Positions 1-5,593 of a stretch of DNA of 5,593 nt are shown here, in pieces. The notes under the pieces are model-generated. The model was given only the letters and a program-made list of their open reading frames with translations, made no database searches and was not told where the DNA came from. This DNA comes from CAZVAO01 sp964625175 (GTDB taxonomy: Bacteria > Bacillota > UBA994 > PWPR01): contig CAZVAO010000126.1 of the NCBI GenBank assembly GCA_964625175.1, positions 1 through 5,593 on the forward strand. Reading direction: 5' to 3'. The first letter of the stretch is position 1. Every line of letters begins with the position of its first letter. The translations under genes and the position numbers were made by a program.

Positions 1-530
1 CTTGTGAAGCAGGTTGCCTAGCACCTAATTTGTTGCCGCAGGCAACACCTTGATGTGGTACCTGGTCGCAGATCCCTGATCACCTAGCCATGTTCCGATT
101 GCTTTCTCCGTTAACAATAGCTTGTCCATCGCTCAGCTATTGCTTGACGCACGTAGCGCGCTTGGCGTCGTGCAGCTTGATATAGATGAACAGATTCTAG
201 TTTCCAGAAAGATTTATAAACAGGATATGTAGTACATAAAAATGTGTTATCTATGTGCTGCAACAAAGTTTTACCCATGTGATGCTTTACACTTGTGTCG
301 ACCCGGACCTTTATGTTTGTCGAAGCACTGTATGCCGTTTACGCATAAGGGCTGGAACATAATTTGGTGTGGTGCAACATAAAAATATTCCCAAACCACA
401 TTTCCGCGCACCCTTGTTGAGGACCGCATATGACAGATCATGCATTTTAATAATAAGGGCAGGCAGGCGACATGCCCCTTTACAGTTGTGGATCGGAATC
501 AGACTAAGGTAGGCGATTGATCTCATAAGA
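1..530. other. Gene-poor structured region, no supported CDS
   Basis: I see no gene here that I can support. Reading frames entering from the left edge stop within about 55 bases on the plus strand. The first ~180 bases are GC-richer than what follows and carry short inverted repeats: TGTTGCC/GGCAACA (31-37/41-47), CAATAGCT/AGCTATTG (115-122/135-142) and the alternative pairs GCACG/CGTGC (149-153/169-173) and GACGC/GCGTC (146-150/165-169). Further right are a perfect palindrome at 226-238 and an imperfect 12-bp stem, 361-372 with 391-402. A 71-codon minus-strand frame (311-526) has no ribosome binding site and no recognisable family. The region could hold a structured RNA, the remnant of a mobile element, or regulatory DNA for a gene beyond the left edge. 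No tRNA, rRNA, tmRNA or RNase P signature was recognised. Confidence 0.5.
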
Positions 531-532
531 TT

Positions 533-578
533 TTCAATAACAAGAGAGCTGCTTCTCAGCGGCTCTCTTGTTATTTGT
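533..578 (-). terminator. Strong hairpin terminator, likely bidirectional
   Basis: AATAACAAGAGAGC (536-549) pairs perfectly with its reverse complement at 562-575. The stem extends inward through one T·G wobble and two G-C pairs to a six-base loop (553-558), giving 17 pairs. Read leftward it lies 25 bases beyond the stop codon of the minus-strand dipeptidase gene, as expected for its terminator; the T-rich TTGTTATT is inside the stem and little more follows. Read rightward the stem is followed by the T-rich TTATTTGTCTATTTG, so it could also stop transcription arriving from the left edge. Confidence 0.85.
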
Positions 579-602
579 CTATTTGAAACGAGTAGCTAAC
601 TC

Positions 603-1967
603 CTAAATCAATCGATCGCGATCTTGTTGCGCCAGACGATGGAGAATGGTGGCGCTAATCTTGATTCCATCATAAAAATCTGCCATGACAAGGTTCTCAT
701 TCGGTGAATGATTGTTTTCGTCAGCGTTGGCAAAAGGCACCCAAATCGATGGCAATTTGAGAAGCTCAGTAATTAAGTAGTCGGGAGCTGATCCGCCTAA
801 GCGCGGCTGGACAACAGGTTCTTGACCGCTACCTTCACGAACAGCCTCAATGACGGCCTGGCTAATCGGTAAATCTGCAGGGGTTCCAGTGGGGATCAAG
901 TCGCCAAAGCGTTCTACAGACATGTTAGGAGCGTGCTCCTGAATAAAGGCCTTAACCGCTTGGAAAATTACCTCAGGGTGTTGATTTGGCACGAGGCGCA
1001 TGTCAATTTTAACACTTGCTTGGCTAGGGATAATTGTCTTGGATCCAGGGCCTTGGTAGCCAGCGGTCAGCCCACAGATATTGAAAGTGGGTTCAAACAT
1101 GAGTTTGCGCCAAAATGCAGAGGCATCTAAGGGTGTATCGGTAAGGTTCATCAGATCGAGATAATTGTCACGGGCAAAAGGCATTTGTGCAATGAGTTGC
1201 TTCTCATAATCAGTGGGTGCTAACACGGCATCATAGAAACCAGGGATTAAACATTTACCAGAGTCATCAAACATCTTATTCAAGAGGTGAACCAGTTCCC
1301 AAGCTGGGGTAGGGGCGGTATTGCCATGGTTGCCTGAGTGCAGATCGTGCTTTGCCCCTTGAGCCTTAATTTCAATGTAAAGTAAGCCTCTAACTCCAAA
1401 GAAGACTACTGGCCGGCCTGAGGGGTGCTTTGGCCCGTCAGAAGAGATCGCAACGTCGGCTTTGAGGAGCTCACGGTTCTCTGCGATAAACTGAGGAAGG
1501 CTCACACTGCCACTTTCTTCTTCTCCATCCAGGATGAACTTGACATTAATAGCGGGCCAACCATCGCGTTTTAAAGCGGCTACGGATAAGATATGTGCTA
1601 AAAACTGTCCTTTATTATCGGCGCTTCCGCGTCCGAAAAGACGTCCATCACGGATTTCTGGATCGAACGGAGGACTATCCCATTCTCCAATTGGGTCAAC
1701 AGGCTGCACATCATAGTGGCCATAGATTAGCACAGTCAGTGCGGTAGGATCATGCATAACCTCCCCGTAAATAACAGGCAGTCCTGCGGTCTGCATCACC
1801 TGAGCTCGAATGCCCATCTTGCGCATCATCGAGCAAATCAGATCGGCACATTCTGGAACCCCTTCGCCACTGGCAGAGATACTCGGTTGGCGCAGGATGG
1901 TCAGTAGATGTTCGAGATGTTCAGCGCGTCGTGCTTCTAAATCATTGAAAATACTTAATAATCCCAT
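603..1967 (-). CDS. M20-family metallodipeptidase
   Basis: Predicted cytoplasmic zinc dipeptidase or aminoacylase-type hydrolase of peptidase family M20 (CNDP/DUG1-like branch), 454 residues, the usual length. Visible landmarks are YGHYDVQP (H84 metal ligand, D86), GRGSADNKG (D117 bridging metal ligand), GEEESGS (E150 catalytic base, E151 metal ligand), SSDG (D177), the lid-domain motif HDLHSGNHG (residues 207-215, H210), RLVPN (R324) and NNHSPNE (H420, last metal ligand). The order and spacing match a complete di-metal enzyme: catalytic halves surrounding a dimerisation/lid domain at about 190-315. The start is taken as ATG at 1967, since GAGGAG (1975-1980) lies 7 nt upstream; an in-frame TTG at 1973 would be only 1 nt from it. 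There is no signal peptide. It is transcribed divergently from the phosphoesterase operon and followed by a hairpin terminator. The exact substrate cannot be read from sequence; family assignment is secure. Confidence 0.95.
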   Translation of the reverse strand: MGLLSIFNDLEARRAEHLEHLLTILRQPSISASGEGVPECADLICSMMRKMGIRAQVMQTAGLPVIYGEVMHDPTALTVLIYGHYDVQPVDPIGEWDSPPFDPEIRDGRLFGRGSADNKGQFLAHILSVAALKRDGWPAINVKFILDGEEESGSVSLPQFIAENRELLKADVAISSDGPKHPSGRPVVFFGVRGLLYIEIKAQGAKHDLHSGNHGNTAPTPAWELVHLLNKMFDDSGKCLIPGFYDAVLAPTDYEKQLIAQMPFARDNYLDLMNLTDTPLDASAFWRKLMFEPTFNICGLTAGYQGPGSKTIIPSQASVKIDMRLVPNQHPEVIFQAVKAFIQEHAPNMSVERFGDLIPTGTPADLPISQAVIEAVREGSGQEPVVQPRLGGSAPDYLITELLKLPSIWVPFANADENNHSPNENLVMADFYDGIKISATILHRLAQQDRDRLI

Positions 1968-1973
1968 AGTCAA

Positions 1974-1980
1974 TCTCCTC
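1974..1980 (-). promoter_or_regulatory. RBS of the M20 gene; fixes the start
   Basis: On the minus strand GAGGAGA lies 7 nt before the ATG at 1967, counted from the end of GAGGAG. This spacing favours that ATG over the in-frame TTG two codons upstream. No convincing sigma-A promoter for this gene was found in 1981-2160 on the minus strand. Confidence 0.8.
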
Positions 1981-2083
1981 TTTAAACTTTCCTGTTTAAT
2001 TAGCGATTGGGGACGTGTTATCCTGCCTAGTTGTGTAAATGAGACTAATTAATCAGGGAGATCTAATAATATTGCGGTTGAAT

Positions 2084-2112
2084 ATGACTTTTGGGGTTTA
2101 TCTTGATATAAT
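2084..2112 (+). promoter_or_regulatory. Extended -10 promoter for the phosphoesterase operon
   Basis: TATAAT at 2107-2112 is a perfect -10 hexamer, preceded by TG at 2104-2105 (extended -10, TGaTATAAT). Exactly 17 bp upstream is ATGACT (2084-2089), sharing the TGAC core of the -35 consensus. The predicted transcription start is near 2119, giving a leader of about 42 nt with an SD. The -10 lies inside a short inverted repeat, TTGAT/ATCAA (2103-2107/2111-2115), which could be chance or an operator. Confidence 0.75.
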
Positions 2113-2146
2113 CAACTCAGCACGATTACAAAAGATGGAAAGTGGC

Positions 2147-2152
2147 AGGAGA
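2147..2152 (+). promoter_or_regulatory. RBS of the metallophosphoesterase gene
   Basis: AGGAGA lies 8 nt upstream of the ATG at 2161, a standard Shine-Dalgarno arrangement that supports this start codon. Confidence 0.8.
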
Positions 2153-2160
2153 AGATAAGT

Positions 2161-2862
2161 ATGAAAATATACGCTCTTGGAGATTTGCACTTATACGGTT
2201 CGCAGGATAAGCCGATGGATATATTCGGACCGCATTGGTTGAATCATCAGTTGAATATTGAACAGAATTGGCGTGCGGTCATTACTGAGGATGATTTGGT
2301 TCTGATTGCTGGTGATATTAGTTGGGCAATGACGCTAGATGAGGTCTTACCTGATTTGACATGGATTCACAATTTACCCGGAAAGAAAGTGCTCGTTCGG
2401 GGCAATCATGACTATTGGTGGAAGAAAATAAGCTTACTAAATAGCCTTCACGAAAACATGTTTTTTTTACAGAATACCGCTTATCAATCACAAAACTGCT
2501 GGATTGTGGGCAGTCGAGGATGGCTGTGTCCGGGTAGCAATAATTTTCAAACAGATGATTTAAAAATATATCAGAGGGAAATCCTACGACTAACATTTTC
2601 TTTACAGGCAGTCCCCAAAGATCAGACCCATCCCATCATTGCTGTGCTCCATTATCCACCCTGTAATGAATTACAAGAGGATTCTGGATTTACGAAACTC
2701 TTTGAGGAATATAATGTGGAACATGTTGTGTATGGGCATCTACACGATGAAAAATCCTTTGAAACAACATTACAGGGCGTACGCAACGGTGTGAACTATC
2801 ACCTTGTCAGTGCCGATTATTTAAAATTTAGACCATTATTGTTGGAGGAACATCATGATTGA
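2161..2862 (+). CDS. Calcineurin-like metallophosphoesterase
   Basis: Predicted cytoplasmic di-metal phosphohydrolase, 233 residues. All five blocks of the calcineurin-like fold are present in order: GDLHL (D8, H10), GDISW (D52), GNHDYWW (N82, H83), LHYPP (H164) and YGHLH (H193, H195). The motifs IFGPHW, LIAGDISWAM and RGNHDYWW are typical of the COG1768-type 'predicted phosphohydrolase' family, whose physiological substrate I do not know to be established. The start is supported by an SD 8 nt upstream and a promoter about 50 nt upstream. It is first in a two-gene operon; its last 8 nt overlap the PHP phosphatase gene, so the two are probably translationally coupled and may serve related reactions. 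There is no signal peptide or membrane segment. Protein phosphatase, nuclease or nucleotide phosphoesterase roles cannot be told apart from the sequence. Confidence 0.93.
   Translation: MKIYALGDLHLYGSQDKPMDIFGPHWLNHQLNIEQNWRAVITEDDLVLIAGDISWAMTLDEVLPDLTWIHNLPGKKVLVRGNHDYWWKKISLLNSLHENMFFLQNTAYQSQNCWIVGSRGWLCPGSNNFQTDDLKIYQREILRLTFSLQAVPKDQTHPIIAVLHYPPCNELQEDSGFTKLFEEYNVEHVVYGHLHDEKSFETTLQGVRNGVNYHLVSADYLKFRPLLLEEHHD
2844..2848 (+). promoter_or_regulatory. RBS of the PHP phosphatase inside the upstream gene
   Basis: GGAGG lies within the last codons of the metallophosphoesterase gene, 6 nt before the ATG at 2855. The downstream gene therefore has its own strong initiation signal as well as the 8-nt stop/start overlap. 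Confidence 0.85.
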
Positions 2863-3646
2863 TTACCATATTCATTTAGAGCGAGGGTCCTATCAAATGG
2901 CATGGCTACAGGAGTTTATTGACCAAGGTCATGCCCGCGGTATAGACGAATTCGGCATTGTAGAGCATCTCTATCTATTTAAAGAATCTTCAGAGATTAT
3001 CTGGCAAAATGAACATGTCCGGGAGACTCAAAATAAGAATTTGGCGGATTATTTTTCTTTTATTAACCAAGCCAAGAGACGTCATCCGCTTAAACTGGGT
3101 TTGGAAGTAGACTATTTAACCACCAAGGAAGAGCAAATCCGCGAAGTCGTTAAAGATCTGCCAGTGGACTTCTTGATTGGATCTGTACATTACTTGGGAG
3201 AGTGGGCCTTTGATCTAGATTCAGATTGGCAAGGCCGCAATATTGAGACGGTTTATGAGCAGTATTATTCGACCCTTCTCAAGGTCGCCCAAAGTGGTAT
3301 CTTTGATATCCTTGGCCACTGCGGCAATATAGCCTACTATGGCTATGTGGCGCAAAACTACCCCCAGTTAGCCCAGGCGTTTTGGCATAATCTTGCAAAA
3401 ACCGATATCGTGGTAGAGATCAACACTGGAGGCCTGTATCGACCTGCGGGCGTCGTCTTCCCCGAACTCCATTGGTTACCACTACTCTATGAGTTGGGGA
3501 TTCAAGTGACCTTATCCTCTGATGCCCATGATCCCCAACATACAGGCTGGCAGATTATCGATCAGGCAGTTCCAGCCTTGAAGGCGGCTGGCTATCGGAA
3601 AATTGCAACCTTTGAGAATCGGGAGAGGATCATGATTCCTATATAG
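2855..3646 (+). CDS. PHP-domain phosphatase, histidinol-phosphatase (HisK-type)-like
   Basis: Predicted cytoplasmic metal-dependent phosphomonoesterase of the PHP superfamily, 263 residues, close to the usual length of monofunctional HisJ/HisK histidinol phosphatases. Metal-binding landmarks appear in the family order: DYHIH (H5, H7), EH (E37, H38), GLEVDY (E84, D86), GSVH (H112), DILGH (D151, H155), EINTGG (E188) and SSDAH (D223, H225), consistent with a trinuclear centre. The start ATG has GGAGG 6 nt upstream and overlaps the preceding gene by 8 nt. In the family the classical reaction is L-histidinol phosphate to L-histidinol in histidine synthesis, but no his gene is visible and the partner is another phosphoesterase, so a different phosphate substrate is equally plausible. 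The superfamily call is firm; the substrate is inference, so no gene symbol is given. Confidence 0.9.
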   Translation: MIDYHIHLERGSYQMAWLQEFIDQGHARGIDEFGIVEHLYLFKESSEIIWQNEHVRETQNKNLADYFSFINQAKRRHPLKLGLEVDYLTTKEEQIREVVKDLPVDFLIGSVHYLGEWAFDLDSDWQGRNIETVYEQYYSTLLKVAQSGIFDILGHCGNIAYYGYVAQNYPQLAQAFWHNLAKTDIVVEINTGGLYRPAGVVFPELHWLPLLYELGIQVTLSSDAHDPQHTGWQIIDQAVPALKAAGYRKIATFENRERIMIPI

Positions 3647-3656
3647 GAGATGAGCG

Positions 3657-3719
3657 TTAAGCGATAGGTGCTGGAGGCTCGGAGTTCGGGCTTTGGAACT
3701 TGGGATTAGGGATTGATCA
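3657..3719. repeat. Degenerate 7-bp-period tandem repeat
   Basis: Beginning 10 bases after the PHP gene's stop codon, the sequence divides into nine consecutive heptamers, all with T at position 2; six have GG at positions 4-5. The core units are CTCGGAG, TTCGGGC, TTTGGAA, CTTGGGA and TTAGGGA, consensus YTNGGRN. The period is visible by eye but the units are diverged. It is non-coding; function unknown. It could be an old slipped-strand expansion or a dispersed intergenic repeat. Confidence 0.5.
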
Positions 3720-3756
3720 AAGTGCTGCTATTAGAATCAGAATTAGGCTACGTTTG

Positions 3757-3800
3757 ACCATCGTTCAACTATCGTTAAACAATTGTTCCACCATCATCAA
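3757..3800. repeat. Degenerate 11-bp-period direct repeat, four units
   Basis: Four adjacent 11-mers follow each other without gaps: ACCATCGTTCA (3757-3767), ACTATCGTTAA (3768-3778), ACAATTGTTCC (3779-3789) and ACCATCATCAA (3790-3800). A weaker fifth copy may precede them (3746-3756). The 11-bp period would put the units on about the same DNA face. It sits between the PHP gene and the M14 gene, just upstream of the terminator. Function unknown: tandem operator or a decayed minisatellite. Confidence 0.5.
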
Positions 3801-3822
3801 GCTGATAAAATCAAATAATATT

Positions 3823-3868
3823 ATCCTGCTCTCGAAATAGTTTGCGCTGAGAGCAGGATTTTATTTTT
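3823..3868 (+). terminator. Intrinsic terminator of the phosphoesterase operon
   Basis: ATCCTGCTCTC (3823-3833) pairs perfectly with GAGAGCAGGAT (3849-3859) around a 15-nt loop, followed by TTTTATTTTT (3859-3868). This is a classical rho-independent terminator for rightward transcription. It is about 175 nt after the PHP gene's stop and 41 nt before the M14 gene's start, so it most simply ends the operon. If the M14 promoter lies upstream of it, it would act as a leader attenuator. Confidence 0.88.
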
Positions 3869-3899
3869 AAATGACGAAATACTTGGCAGTATAATACAG

Positions 3900-3904
3900 G
3901 GAGG
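3900..3904 (+). promoter_or_regulatory. RBS of the M14 peptidase gene
   Basis: GGAGG (within AGGGAGGT) lies 5 nt before the ATG at 3910 and 8 nt before a second in-frame ATG at 3913. Both spacings are workable, so the protein may begin at either methionine. Confidence 0.8.
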
Positions 3905-3909
3905 TTATT

Positions 3910-5593
3910 ATGATGAAGTCGCCATTTGAACATCTAGGTTTTAACGTCGGTGATGATTATAAGTTGGCTGATTGGTCACAAATCGTTGCCTATTTCGAAC
4001 AATTAAATGCTTCCGACCGCATGGAGTTGCGTGATTTTGGCATGTCTACAGAGGGCCGTCGCATGATTTATGCGATCATTACGCATCCAGATCATTTAAA
4101 GAACATCGACAAGTATCGTGAGATTCAAGCCCGTTTAGCCGATCCGCGTGGTTTAAGTGAAGAAGAAGCTGAAAAGCTGATCGCAGATGGGAAGAGTATC
4201 GTGTTGATTACATGTAGTGTGCACGCCACAGAAGTGGGTGGAGCACAGATGTCTATGGAATTAGCGCATGATTTATTGACACGCAATGATGCGGATGTGA
4301 TGGAAATTCTTAACAATAATATCTTCATATTCGTGCCATCATTGAATCCAGATGGGCTCGATATCGTGGTCAATTGGTATAAAGACAGTCTAGGAAAACC
4401 CCACGAAGGTCTGATGCCACCAGTACTGTATCAGAAATATACCGGTCATGATAACAATCGAGACTGGTTCATGTTAACCCAAAAAGAAAACTATAATGCC
4501 ATTATCAATATCCAGAACGTTTGGCATCCCCATATTGTTCACGATCAACATCAGATGGGCAGTGATGGCTACCGCTTTATTCTGCCACCATTCATCGATC
4601 CTTATGATTCCAATGTGGATCCGATTTTGCAACAACAAGTTAATACTTTGGGTACCTATATGGCGTCTGCTTTAACGACGAATGGCAAGAAAGGTGTTGC
4701 TTTCTCAGTAGGATTTGACGCCTTTTCACCGTCACGCGCCTATCAGCATTATCATGGTGGCGTACGTATTCTTTCTGAGGCTGCGAGTGTTAAAATCGCC
4801 TCACCAATCAATGTGAAATTTAGTGATATTACCGGATATGGTGGTGGCGATGCCAAAGCCTCTACCTACAATCATCCCGAGCCTTGGGAAGGTGGAGATT
4901 GGAAACTGCGCGATATCATCGAATACGACAAAACCGTAGCGTTTGCCTGTTTGCAGCATGCAGCTAAATTCCGCAAAGATTGGGTTCGTAATTTCTATCG
5001 CATTCACCAGCGTGCCGTTCAACCTAAATCGAAACCTTATGCTTTTGTGATCCCCAACAGGCAGCGCGACCCTTATTCAGCTGCCGAGATGATGCAGGTT
5101 ATGGACTACGGGATGGTTGAAATCAAGCAGGCCCAGAACGATTTTAAAGCTGACGGTTATCAATACCATGCGGGTGATTTTATCATTGAGGTGAGCCAGC
5201 CCTATGGGAGCTATGCGAAAACGATGCTGGAAAAACAAGTCTATCCTGATTTAAGGCTCTATCCAGGTGGTCCTCCTAAGCGACCTTATGATGTCACAGC
5301 CCAGACTTTAGGTCTGCAGATGGGTGTAACCTGCCAACAAATTGATCAGCCATTTGAGGTTCAGGCTGATTTAGTTAAAGAGGTTAATGACCAATTATTC
5401 TCTAGCGCCTACTGCTCAACGGATCAAGGTCCTTGGTCTTATATCTTGCCAGAAAGCAATCGTGCCTTTAAGATTGTCAATGAATTGTTGGCGGCTGGAG
5501 AAACGGTTTACCGCTTGAGCCAAGAAACAGGAGCTTATCCTGCTGGTACATTCGTGGTTAAGGACAAGCAGATTGAGGTCATTGAGGGGATTA
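3910..5593 (+). CDS. M14-family zinc carboxypeptidase-like protein, 3' end outside window
   Basis: Open from ATG 3910 to the right edge: 561 complete codons, no stop. Predicted zinc metallopeptidase of family M14. An N-terminal segment precedes the catalytic domain: SVHATE (H105 and E108, zinc ligands), NPDG (146-149), GHDNNRDWF (N183-R184, matching the Asn-Arg substrate-carboxylate pair of carboxypeptidase A), HDQHQMG (H214, likely third zinc ligand) and RILSEAAS (E290, likely catalytic glutamate). Beyond this, PDLRLYPGGPP and PYDVT (about 445-462) belong to the C-terminal region typical of large bacterial M14 proteins, which often reach about 800 residues. The N-terminus has no signal peptide or membrane segment, so it is probably cytoplasmic, unlike many relatives that I recall as secreted. 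It is a separate unit from the phosphoesterase operon, with a terminator between. Family is secure; cleavage specificity is unknown, and some relatives may act as amidases. Confidence 0.93.
   Translation, partial: MMKSPFEHLGFNVGDDYKLADWSQIVAYFEQLNASDRMELRDFGMSTEGRRMIYAIITHPDHLKNIDKYREIQARLADPRGLSEEEAEKLIADGKSIVLITCSVHATEVGGAQMSMELAHDLLTRNDADVMEILNNNIFIFVPSLNPDGLDIVVNWYKDSLGKPHEGLMPPVLYQKYTGHDNNRDWFMLTQKENYNAIINIQNVWHPHIVHDQHQMGSDGYRFILPPFIDPYDSNVDPILQQQVNTLGTYMASALTTNGKKGVAFSVGFDAFSPSRAYQHYHGGVRILSEAASVKIASPINVKFSDITGYGGGDAKASTYNHPEPWEGGDWKLRDIIEYDKTVAFACLQHAAKFRKDWVRNFYRIHQRAVQPKSKPYAFVIPNRQRDPYSAAEMMQVMDYGMVEIKQAQNDFKADGYQYHAGDFIIEVSQPYGSYAKTMLEKQVYPDLRLYPGGPPKRPYDVTAQTLGLQMGVTCQQIDQPFEVQADLVKEVNDQLFSSAYCSTDQGPWSYILPESNRAFKIVNELLAAGETVYRLSQETGAYPAGTFVVKDKQIEVIEGI

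Noticed and set aside
31..47. Hairpin as a terminator
   Set aside because: The stem is good but there is no T-run after it on either strand.
33..137. 34-codon minus-strand frame starting near 137
   Set aside because: It lies in the hairpin-rich block, has no clear Shine-Dalgarno and matches no family I recognise.
282..362. Second short plus-strand frame starting at the ATG at 282
   Set aside because: About 26 codons, no ribosome binding site, overlapping the 242-382 frame; compatible with chance.
311..526. 71-codon minus-strand reading frame
   Set aside because: No ribosome binding site, lies beyond the terminator of the M20 gene, no recognisable family motifs, and overlaps the plus-strand frame and palindromes.
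1968..1973. TTG at 1973 as the start of the M20 gene
   Set aside because: It is only 1 nt from GAGGAG; the ATG at 1967 is 7 nt away and is the normal arrangement.
933..2052. Plus-strand reading frames inside and across the M20 gene
   Set aside because: They are antisense shadows of a clearly coding minus-strand gene and carry no family motifs.
2318..2596. Minus-strand reading frame inside the metallophosphoesterase gene
   Set aside because: It is antisense to a gene with all catalytic motifs intact; no independent evidence.
3890..3895. TATAAT as the -10 of the M14 gene
   Set aside because: No -35 at a proper distance (TTAAAT at 3867-3872 is poor), and the predicted start would cut into the Shine-Dalgarno.
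4125..5022. Minus-strand reading frames inside the M14 gene
   Set aside because: They are antisense shadows of a continuous 561-codon frame with conserved zinc-site motifs.
1..5593. CRISPR array, defence island, toxin-antitoxin pair, prophage or insertion sequence
   Set aside because: No regularly spaced repeats, transposase or integrase motifs, or defence-domain signatures were seen; the four intact genes are ordinary metabolic hydrolases.

Overview
The window reads as chromosomal DNA from a Gram-positive, Bacillota-type bacterium, possibly a clostridial lineage. The clues are strong GGAGG-type ribosome binding sites 5-8 nt before ATG starts, a TG-extended sigma-A-like promoter, T-rich intrinsic terminators, a HisK-type PHP phosphatase and a phosphohydrolase of a type common in Bacillota. 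The base composition, mid-40s % GC by eye, fits. The species cannot be fixed from the sequence.

Layout. Positions 1-530 contain no convincing gene. The first ~180 bases are GC-richer and full of short hairpins; the rest is AT-richer with palindromes and short direct repeats, plus a tiny cysteine-rich reading frame (242-382) that is only a curiosity. A strong bidirectional hairpin terminator (533-578) then precedes the 3' end of an M20-family metallodipeptidase on the minus strand (603-1967). A 193-bp divergent intergenic region holds an extended -10 promoter firing to the right into a two-gene operon: a calcineurin-like metallophosphoesterase (2161-2862) overlapping by 8 nt a PHP-domain, histidinol-phosphatase-like phosphoesterase (2855-3646). 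The spacer 3647-3909 carries two degenerate short-period tandem repeats (7-bp and 11-bp periods) and an intrinsic terminator. The last gene, from 3910 and open at the right edge, is an M14-family zinc carboxypeptidase-like protein without a signal peptide.

How the genes may work together. The two flanking metallopeptidases (M20 and M14) suggest intracellular breakdown of peptides, but they are in separate transcription units. The two phosphoesterases are translationally coupled and probably co-regulated; no histidine-biosynthesis gene is nearby, so the PHP protein's substrate is open. All four proteins look intact and carry their metal-binding residues. I found no defence system, mobile element, CRISPR array, tRNA or rRNA. 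The most unusual material is non-coding: the repeats at 3657-3800 and the structured region at 1-400.
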